From DP-19 sp041488235 (GTDB lineage: Bacteria; Desulfobacterota; Binatia; UTPRO1), in NCBI GenBank assembly GCA_041488235.1, contig JBGPOW010000135.1, forward strand, positions 1-11,281: a DNA stretch of 11,281 bases. The letters run 5' to 3'. The first letter of the stretch is position 1. Each line of letters opens with the position of its first letter. Positions 6,232-11,281 of the stretch are shown here, piece by piece. The position numbers were made by a program, and so were the translations under genes. Below the pieces are notes generated by a model. The model did not search any database. It had not been told where the DNA came from and was given only the letters and a program-made list of their open reading frames with translations.

Positions 6232-7095
6232 ATGAAGAACTTCCGGGACAAGGTAGCGGTCGTGACCGGCGCCGCAAGCGGCATCGGACGCGCGATGGTC
6301 GAGCGCTTCGCCGCCGCGGAAATGAAGGTGGTGCTCGCCGACGTCGAGGAGCCGGCGCTCGCGGAGGCGACACGGGCGCTCGTTGCCGGCGGCGCCGCCG
6401 CGCTCGCGGTGCGCACCGACGTCGCGCGCGCCGCCGACGTCGAGGCGCTCGCGGACGCGGCGTTCGCGCGCTTCGGCGGCGTGCACGTCGTCTGTAACAA
6501 TGCCGGCGTCGCAGGCGACGGGATCAGCACGTGGGAGCAGAGCCTCGAGGCCTGGCAGTGGGTCCTCGGGGTCAACCTGTGGGGCGTCGTCCACGGCATC
6601 CACACGTTCGTCCCACGGATGCTCGCGCAGGGCGGCGAGGCGCACGTCGTCAACACCGCGTCGATGGCGGGGCATCTCTCGATGCCGTTTTTGTCCACCT
6701 ACAACGCGACCAAGTTCGCCGTCGTCACGATCTCCGAGTGTCTGCACCACGAGCTGCAAATGGCCGGCGCCGGCGTCAAGGTGTCCGTGCTCTGCCCGGG
6801 CTTCGTGCGCACGAAGATCATCGACGCCGAGCGCAATCGGCCGCCGGCGCTGCGCGACGATGGGCGGCGCTCCGAGGCGGCGCAGGCATTTCGCACCGCG
6901 GTGCGCGGATTCGTCGACGCGGGCACGCCGCCGGAGACGGTCGCCGAGCGCGTGTTCGAGGCGATTCGCGACGAGCGCTTCTGGATCTTCCCGCATCCCG
7001 AGATGCTCGAGTCGGTACGCGCGCGCGCCGAGAACATCCTCGCGCAGGAGAATCCGCTCTTCATGCCGCCGCCCGGAATGGAGCTGAAGCTCTGA
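6232..7095 (+). CDS. Short-chain dehydrogenase/reductase (classical SDR)
   Basis: This 287-residue cytosolic NAD(P)-dependent oxidoreductase has a Rossmann fold. The cofactor motif TGAASGIG is at 12-19, the Asp of LADV (37) after beta-2 hints at NAD(H) rather than NADP(H), and NNAG is at 89-92. The full catalytic tetrad is present: Asn115, Ser144, Tyr157 and Lys161 (Y-N-A-T-K). CPGFVRT follows at the expected place after the active site. The tail after about residue 200 is longer than in minimal SDRs and is Arg/Glu-rich, with a Pro-rich end (FMPPPGMELKL). The substrate cannot be told; broad-family relatives act on alcohols, steroids and acyl-derived ketones. ATG 6232 begins the normal K-N-F-R-D-K-V-A-V-V-T-G opening; the upstream ATG 6166 adds 22 residues atypical of the family. 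It is convergent with the damaged secreted-protein gene. Confidence 0.88.
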   Translation: MKNFRDKVAVVTGAASGIGRAMVERFAAAEMKVVLADVEEPALAEATRALVAGGAAALAVRTDVARAADVEALADAAFARFGGVHVVCNNAGVAGDGISTWEQSLEAWQWVLGVNLWGVVHGIHTFVPRMLAQGGEAHVVNTASMAGHLSMPFLSTYNATKFAVVTISECLHHELQMAGAGVKVSVLCPGFVRTKIIDAERNRPPALRDDGRRSEAAQAFRTAVRGFVDAGTPPETVAERVFEAIRDERFWIFPHPEMLESVRARAENILAQENPLFMPPPGMELKL

Positions 7096-7101
7096 CTGCG
7101 T

Positions 7102-7130
7102 CGCGCCGCCGCTACGGTGGCGGCGGCGCG
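7102..7130. terminator. GC-rich 11-bp hairpin between convergent genes
   Basis: CGCGCCGCCGC (7102-7112) pairs perfectly with GCGGCGGCGCG (7120-7130) around a seven-base loop. It lies just after the SDR stop and overlaps the last codons and TAG of the minus-strand gene. No T-run follows on either strand, so it is a candidate transcription barrier or RNA-stabilising hairpin rather than a classical intrinsic terminator. Confidence 0.45.
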
Positions 7131-7610
7131 GTGCACCCCTCGAGTACGACCGGCGCGGCGCTGATCCGCTTGAACGCCCAGCGACACGTGAAGACGCTGC
7201 GCGCGATCAGCACCGACGCCTTCAACGACGTGCCGCTCAGGGACCCGGTGCCCTTGCTCGCGTTCGTCGTGACCTTCATACGCCCGAGCTCGCCGCCGAA
7301 GTCGGCGGAGCGGGTCGAGTTGGTGTCGCAGCGAATTAATCGCGATGGAGCCCTTCTGCGCCTGACCCGGCGCAGGATACGACGCGCCGCTGTAATGCAC
7401 CCCGTCGACCGCGAGCTCGAGCGAGGATCCGCCGTCCGCGACGAGCAGCGTCGACGTCGACATCGTCGCCTGCGGCGTGCCGTCGAAGACGCCCCTGCAC
7501 GTGACCTTGCCCGTCCAGGTACCGCTGAGGTCGAACGCCGCGGCCGGAGCGCCGAGCGCGAGCGACGCCGCCACCGCCACACCGAGCCGCCATCCGAACG
7601 TCCACATCAT
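7112..7610 (-). pseudogene. Small secreted 'GTWTGK..C' protein interrupted by a +1 frameshift
   Basis: The gene begins with a strong ribosome binding site and ATG 7610. A signal peptide ends in A-P-A-A-A (residue 25), followed by FDLSGTWTGKVTCRG, the start of a lipocalin-sized beta-rich protein. The frame stays family-like to KGSIAIN (residue 92, ending about 7335), then turns into an Arg-rich sequence that would run antisense through the SDR gene to 6699. Moving by one base restores RCDTNSTRSADFGGELGRMK, then beta-rich sequence to a TAG at 7112-7114. Removing one base of the AATT at about 7332-7335 gives a continuous 165-residue product with four cysteines (38, 94, 142, 159). The restored order (KG...-V/IxCG/DT-N...LGRxKVxT...G-T-C-R/K-W-x-F-K-R) fits a small secreted family I associate with Binatota-type genomes, from memory. 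True pseudogene and sequencing error are both possible. Confidence 0.72.
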
Positions 7611-7615
7611 CCCGT

Positions 7616-7623
7616 CACCTCCC
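7616..7623 (-). promoter_or_regulatory. Ribosome binding site of the frameshifted secreted-protein gene
   Basis: The minus strand reads GGGAGGTG five bases before ATG 7610 and eight before the second ATG at 7607. Its quality suggests that the gene was recently functional, or still is. Confidence 0.6.
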
Positions 7624-7662
7624 GCAAGCGACGCTGCCGCGGAGCGAGGCGCGCGTCAAGGG

Positions 7663-7959
7663 TCACGGCCCGAGGAACTCGGCGACGGCCGCGAGCGGCT
7701 TGATCTCGTCGCAGAAGATCTTCAGCGTCGCCAGCATCGGCACCGCGAGGAGCGCGCCGCCGATCGAGTCGAACGTCGTCACCCCGACGAGCGTCAGCAC
7801 GATCATGCTGGCGAACGGACCGACGTAGGGCACGAAGTTGAAGGTCCCCATCATCACTCCCCACAGGACGGGGTTGGGCATGCCGATGAGCGACAGGATG
7901 AAGCCCATGGCCGTCCCGAGCGCGACGTTGATGCCGGTAGCGGTGCGGGGTCCATACAT
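7663..7959 (-). pseudogene. Remnant of an AI-2E/PerM-family transporter
   Basis: The 98-residue frame matches only the C-terminal part of AI-2E family (UPF0118/PerM) transporters: a helix (INVALGTAMGFILSLIGMPN), then PVLWGVMMGTFNFVPYVGPF, and the end motif ALLAVPMLATLKIFCDEIKPL. Family proteins are usually about 350 residues, so some 250 N-terminal residues are missing, and a TGA lies immediately before the ATG. A second loss is visible: TFDSIGGALL runs straight into AVPML, whereas family members have roughly 50 residues (including a conserved LEGxxxTPxxxG segment) between the TFDS region and GALLAVP. The intact reading frame and G/C third positions suggest that decay is recent. The product is unlikely to transport anything. 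It lies 52 bases upstream of the frameshifted secreted gene, same strand. Confidence 0.75.
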
Positions 7960-8032
7960 TCACGTTGGCCGCGGATGGGATGCGAGGCAACCGTGCTCCC
8001 GCGCGACGGTTGGACCGGTCGCGCTGCGCGCG

Positions 8033-8041
8033 TGCTATAGA
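8033..8041 (+). promoter_or_regulatory. Extended -10-like TGCTATAGA box before the MBL gene
   Basis: TGC plus TATAGA (8036-8041, four of six to TATAAT) ends six bases before ATG 8048, with no Shine-Dalgarno sequence between. A TTGGAC (8010-8015) lies 20 bases upstream, rather far for a -35. The geometry suggests a leaderless mRNA starting at or next to the ATG. Confidence 0.45.
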
Positions 8042-8047
8042 GCGGTC

Positions 8048-8992
8048 ATGGACCTCGTACAACTCGCGCCCAGTGTCTACGCCTGTCTGCAAGAGGACCG
8101 CGGCCTCGGCACCAGCAACTCGGGGCTCGTGAGCCGCGCCGGCGGTCTCGTCGTCGACACGTTCTGGGACTTGCCGCACACGCGCGAGCTCCTCGCCACG
8201 TACGCGCGCGTGACGGACGAGCCCGTGCGGCGCGTCGTCAACACGCATCACAACGGCGACCATTGCTGGGGCAATCAGCTCTTCGCGGACGCGGAGATCA
8301 TCGGCCATCGCGCCTGCGCGGCGGCATTCGGACGCGACGCCGCGCCCGCGATGCTGCAGGGCATGAAGGCGCTCGCCGGCGGCGACGATCCCGCGCTCGC
8401 CGCGTTCGCCGCGGCGCTCGCGCCGTGGGACTTCCGCGGCATCGAGCTCACGCCGCCGACGACCGTGCTCGACGACCGTCTCGATCTCGACCTCGACGGC
8501 ATCGCGGTCGAGCTCCTCTACGTCGGCCCCGCGCACACGATCGGCGACGTGATCGTGCACCTGCCGGCACAGCGCATCGTGTTCACCGGCGACGTGCTCT
8601 TCCATCGCTGCACGCCGATCGGCTGGGAAGGCACCTACGCGAAATGGATCGACGCGCTCGACCGGGTGATCGCGCTCGCGCCCGACGTCGTCGTGCCTGG
8701 ACACGGGCCGATCTGCGGCGTCGAAGGACCGCGCGAGATGAAGGCCTATCTCGAGTACGTACGCGCCGAGTCGCGGCGCTTCTTCGATGCCGGGCTGTCG
8801 GCGCTGGACGCCGCCAAGCGTCTCGACCTCGGCCCGTACGCGCGCTGGACCGAGCCCGAGCGCCTGCTCTTCAACGTCGAGCGCGCATATCGCGAATTTC
8901 GCGGCGAGCCTTTCGACGCGCCGATCGACGTGATGGCGATCTTCCGCGACATGCACGAGCTGCGCGTCGCGCTGCGTCCCGCGGCCGCCTGA
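8048..8992 (+). CDS. MBL-fold metallo-hydrolase with HHNGDH metal motif
   Basis: A 314-residue metallo-beta-lactamase-superfamily hydrolase without signal peptide. Ligand positions can be read in order: NTHHNGDHCWGN (65-76), His163 in GPAHT, Asp182 in FTGDVLF, and His219 in VPGHGP. In the first motif the standard H-x-H-x-D-H is H67-H68-N69-G70-D71-H72, so the second His of the zinc-1 triad is Asn. I recall 'NTHxNGDHC(W/Y)GN' variants in uncharacterised members, so this may be a subfamily trait. The C-terminal 90 residues are helical and may cover the active site. The substrate is unknown; family members cleave thioesters, lactones, beta-lactams or phosphodiesters. ATG 8048 starts just after the TGCTATAGA box; upstream codons in this frame look non-coding. 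The aat gene follows 16 bases later and is probably co-transcribed. Confidence 0.85.
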   Translation: MDLVQLAPSVYACLQEDRGLGTSNSGLVSRAGGLVVDTFWDLPHTRELLATYARVTDEPVRRVVNTHHNGDHCWGNQLFADAEIIGHRACAAAFGRDAAPAMLQGMKALAGGDDPALAAFAAALAPWDFRGIELTPPTTVLDDRLDLDLDGIAVELLYVGPAHTIGDVIVHLPAQRIVFTGDVLFHRCTPIGWEGTYAKWIDALDRVIALAPDVVVPGHGPICGVEGPREMKAYLEYVRAESRRFFDAGLSALDAAKRLDLGPYARWTEPERLLFNVERAYREFRGEPFDAPIDVMAIFRDMHELRVALRPAAA

Positions 8993-9008
8993 CGTCGCGT
9001 TCGGCCGC

Positions 9009-9749
9009 ATGCGCGAGCAGACGCACGGGACCGACGCGCACGCGGATCGCGACACCGGCCGGCACCCGCCCGACGATGCCGCGCCGTCATCGACGTCGCC
9101 GCTCGAGCCGCCGCCGACGCGCTACCAAATGCCGGATCCGCGCGACGCGCTGCCCTCGGGGTTGCTCGCCGGCGGCGGCGATCTCGAGCCCGGCACCATC
9201 CTCGCCGCGTATCGCGCCGGCATCTTCCCGTGGCCGGACGCGACTGGCACGCTCTATTGGTGGTCGCCGGACCCGCGCGCCATTCTGCCGCTCGACGGCA
9301 TGCACGTGTCGCGGAGCCTGCGCCGCACGCAGCGCCGCGGCAGGCTGCGCGTCACGACGGATCGCGCGTTCGGCGACGTCATCGCCGCGTGCGCCGACCG
9401 CGCCGGCGGCACCTGGATCACGCCCGCGATGCACGCCGCGTACACGCACCTGCACGACCTCGGCTGGGCGCACAGCATCGAGGTGTGGGACGGCGAGCGG
9501 CTCGCGGGCGGTCTCTACGGTGTCGCCGTCGGCGGCTTCTTCGCCGCCGAATCGATGTTCCACCGCGTGCGCGACGCCTCGAAGGTGGCGCTCGCCGCGC
9601 TCGCCGAGCGCCTGCGCGGCCGCGGCTTCATGCTTCTCGACGTGCAGCTGCGGACGCCGCACCTCGCGTCGCTCGGCGTCGTCGAGGTGCCGCGCGTCGA
9701 GTACCTCAGCCGCCTCGCCGCCGCGCTCGCGCGGCGTCCCGCGTTCTAG
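9009..9749 (+). CDS. aat: Leucyl/phenylalanyl-tRNA-protein transferase
   Basis: This enzyme transfers Leu or Phe from aminoacyl-tRNA to proteins with N-terminal Arg or Lys, marking them for ClpS/ClpAP degradation (bacterial N-degron pathway), in the cytosol. Family signatures are in order: GGGDLEPGTILAAYRAGIFPW (55-75), WWSPDPRAILP (84-94), WITPAM..AY..LH..GWAHSIEVWD (136-161), GGLYGVAVGG.FAAESMF (167-184) and LLDVQLRTPHLASLG (209-223). Glu181, Asp211 and Gln213 align with E. coli Glu156, Asp186 and Gln188 of the active-site region. At 246 residues it is near the usual length, but residues 1-35 are a polar His/Asp/Pro-rich tail. Homology starts at about PPTRYQMPDPRDA (35-47), so the in-frame ATG at 9129 would cut conserved sequence and 9009 is kept. 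No ribosome binding site is seen; translation may be coupled to the MBL gene. It converges with the antiporter gene, seven bases apart. Confidence 0.93.
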   Translation: MREQTHGTDAHADRDTGRHPPDDAAPSSTSPLEPPPTRYQMPDPRDALPSGLLAGGGDLEPGTILAAYRAGIFPWPDATGTLYWWSPDPRAILPLDGMHVSRSLRRTQRRGRLRVTTDRAFGDVIAACADRAGGTWITPAMHAAYTHLHDLGWAHSIEVWDGERLAGGLYGVAVGGFFAAESMFHRVRDASKVALAALAERLRGRGFMLLDVQLRTPHLASLGVVEVPRVEYLSRLAAALARRPAF

Positions 9750-9756
9750 CGCGCCG

Positions 9757-11148
9757 TCAGCGGAAGAAGACGAAGGTCATCACGATGAAGATCGGCACCA
9801 GAATGCCGACCGAGTACGCCATGTAGCCGAAGAAGCTCGGCATGCGGACGCCGTTGTGCTCGGCGATCGCCTTCACCATGAAGTTCGGGCCGTTCCCGAT
9901 GTAGCTGTTCGCCCCCATGCAGACCGAGCCGACGCTGACTGCGCGTAGCAGCGCCTCGGCGTCGTGACCGAGGCCGAGGAACTGGGCGAGGTAGCGGCCT
10001 TCGGCGACCACGCCCTTCACGCCCGCCGCCGTCGCCGCGAACGTGAGATACGTCGGGGCGTTGTCGAGAAAGCTCGAGAGCCCGCCGCTCGCCCAAAAGA
10101 ACTGCCACGGTTCCTTCAACCCGAGCTCGCCGCCGCGCGCGTTCAAGATGAGGAGCGCGGGACCCATCGTGATGAAGATGCCCGCGAAAAGCACGGCGAC
10201 CTCGATGATCGGCCCGAAGTTGAAGCGGTTGTGGACGTGGTAGTCGCTCGGCGTCGAGAAGTACGAGACGAGCGCGGCGGCCGCCATCAGGCCTTCCTGC
10301 CAGCCGAACGGCCACGCGTGTCCGCCGGTGCCGATGCCGCGTCCCGAGGCATAGACGATCGCGACGATCGCGCCGAGGAGGAAGAGGTTCCGCATACCTT
10401 GGATGCGGAGGGGCTCGTGCTCCATCACCTCCTCGAGCTGCGCGCCGGGGCGCTCGCGTTCCTCGCGGTTCAGCACGACCTGGTCCCAGACGTGGGCGAC
10501 GACGAGCAGGATGCCGTTCACCATCAGCCACTCCGGCCAGAGGCGCAGCGTCCACTGGAAAGGAACGCCGTTCAGAAATCCGAGAAAGAGCGGCGGATCG
10601 CCGAGCGGCGTCAACAGGCCGCCGCAGTTCGAGACCATGAAGATGAAGAAGATGACGAGATGGGCGCGGGCTTGGCGCGCCTCGTTCGCGCGCAAGAGCG
10701 GCCGAATGAGCAGCACCGACGCTCCCGTCGTGCCGATCACGCTCGCCAGCAGCGCGCCGATCAGCAGCAACGCGCTGTTCATGATCGGCGTTCCGGAGAG
10801 CGAGCCTCTGACGACGATGCCGCTCGTGATGACGAACAGCGAGGCGAGGAGCACGAGGAACGAGGAGTAGTCGCGCGTCGTGTGCACGAGCTCGTCGAAT
10901 CCCGCGCGACCCCAGACCGTGATCAGATAGATGGCGACCGGCAGGGCACACACGGCGGCCACGACGCCCTTGTTGCGGTTGTGGTCCCACCAGTCGGGGA
11001 TCGAGAGCGGCAGGAGCGCGATCGCGAGCAGCAACGCGGCGAACGGCAAGACCGTGTACACCGGGAGTGTGGCGCCGAGCGTTGCCGTCTCGGCGGCTGT
11101 CGCGCTCGTCGGCAGCAACACGAGCATCGCGATCGCCAGCAGTCGCAT
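9757..11148 (-). CDS. NhaD/CitMHS-like sodium:proton antiporter
   Basis: This 463-residue polytopic inner-membrane transporter belongs to the ion transporter superfamily, closest by eye to the 'putative citrate transport / sodium:proton antiporter' group (CitMHS_2-like). After a hydrophobic N-terminus that may be a cleaved signal (MRLLAIAMLVLLPTSATAA), about 11-12 membrane helices follow. Both inverted-repeat signatures are readable: SNCGGLLTPLGDPPLFLGF (173-191) and the C-terminal pair SSFLDNAPTYLTF and GANSYIGNGPNFMVKAIAE. These Asn/Asp/Pro hairpins form the substrate and ion site in NhaD/ArsB-type carriers. Its job is probably Na+/H+ exchange for pH and salt balance, but citrate or another anion cannot be excluded. 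GGAGGA lies six bases before ATG 11148. No partner gene is visible before the sequence degenerates at the right edge. Confidence 0.85.
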   Translation of the reverse strand: MRLLAIAMLVLLPTSATAAETATLGATLPVYTVLPFAALLLAIALLPLSIPDWWDHNRNKGVVAAVCALPVAIYLITVWGRAGFDELVHTTRDYSSFLVLLASLFVITSGIVVRGSLSGTPIMNSALLLIGALLASVIGTTGASVLLIRPLLRANEARQARAHLVIFFIFMVSNCGGLLTPLGDPPLFLGFLNGVPFQWTLRLWPEWLMVNGILLVVAHVWDQVVLNREERERPGAQLEEVMEHEPLRIQGMRNLFLLGAIVAIVYASGRGIGTGGHAWPFGWQEGLMAAAALVSYFSTPSDYHVHNRFNFGPIIEVAVLFAGIFITMGPALLILNARGGELGLKEPWQFFWASGGLSSFLDNAPTYLTFAATAAGVKGVVAEGRYLAQFLGLGHDAEALLRAVSVGSVCMGANSYIGNGPNFMVKAIAEHNGVRMPSFFGYMAYSVGILVPIFIVMTFVFFR

Positions 11149-11154
11149 CAGTAG

Positions 11155-11160
11155 TCCTCC
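11155..11160 (-). promoter_or_regulatory. Ribosome binding site of the antiporter gene
   Basis: The minus strand reads GGAGGA six bases before ATG 11148, an ideal spacing. Confidence 0.65.
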
Positions 11161-11190
11161 ATCGTTCGTCGTCGCCGTTCTACGCGGACG

Positions 11191-11281
11191 GGCGGGGGGG
11201 GGCCCCGGGAGTGGCCCCGCGGGGGGGACCGGGGGTAGGTTGGGGCACCAGGGGGCCGACCGCGCGCGCGGCCCCCCCGCC
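11191..11281. other. G/C-run sequence at the right edge, probably low quality
   Basis: The last 91 bases are almost only G and C, with runs of nine G (11194-11202), seven G (11221-11227) and seven C near the end, unlike anything else in the window. This is typical of low-quality read ends at a contig terminus. The promoter of the antiporter probably lay here and cannot be read reliably. Confidence 0.6.

Noticed and set aside
5023..6996. Long minus-strand frame of 657 codons
   Set aside because: It is Arg-rich, covers the SDR gene and part of the Thr/Pro gene antisense, and shows no domain.
8263..9948. Long plus-strand frame of 561 codons
   Set aside because: It is an Arg/Ala/Ser-rich shadow across the MBL and aat genes, both clearly coded in other frames.
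9964..11154. Plus-strand frame of 396 codons antisense to the antiporter
   Set aside because: It is an Arg/Glu-rich antisense shadow; the minus-strand frame has membrane helices, family motifs and a good ribosome binding site.

Overview
The window is very GC-rich DNA with strong G/C bias at third codon positions. Three kinds of protein suggest an uncultivated delta-proteobacterial-type lineage (Binatota/Desulfobacterota or Myxococcota relatives): a secreted Thr/Pro-repeat protein with a Myxococcus-type Cys-rich motif (C-G-N-G...E-E-C-D-D-G-N), a small secreted 'GTWTGK..C' protein, and an alginate-export-type outer-membrane porin. This placement is an inference from family memory, not a computed result. 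The right edge ends in about 90 bases of G/C runs that look like poor contig-end sequence.

Layout. 1-137 (-): start of an unidentified gene directly after the porin. 144-1652 (-): outer-membrane beta-barrel of the alginate-export family. 1788-2378 (+): DedA/SNARE-associated membrane protein. 2664-3620 and 3637-5802 (+): a probable two-gene operon of exported proteins, a Cys-free beta-rich protein followed by a 721-residue Thr/Pro-repeat protein with a Cys-rich C-terminus, closed by an intrinsic-terminator-like hairpin. 5841-6167 (-): small membrane-anchored protein with an unbroken heptad coiled coil. 6232-7095 (+): short-chain dehydrogenase/reductase. 7112-7959 (-): two damaged genes, a secreted small protein broken by one extra base and an AI-2E-family transporter remnant lacking its N-terminus and an internal segment. 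8048-8992 and 9009-9749 (+): an MBL-fold hydrolase with a variant metal motif, then leucyl/phenylalanyl-tRNA-protein transferase (Aat). 9757-11148 (-): NhaD/CitMHS-like ion antiporter.

How the genes relate. Most transcription units are one or two genes. The porin and its unknown downstream neighbour are probably co-transcribed, as are the two exported proteins and the MBL-Aat pair. No RNA gene, insertion sequence, CRISPR array or classical defence system is visible. The most original content is the exported-protein operon (2664-5802), the coiled-coil membrane protein, the decayed pair at 7112-7959, and a recurring TGCTA(T/A) promoter-like box 12-16 bases upstream of two start codons, with a third weaker example before the porin. 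That box suggests leaderless transcripts for the SDR and MBL genes.
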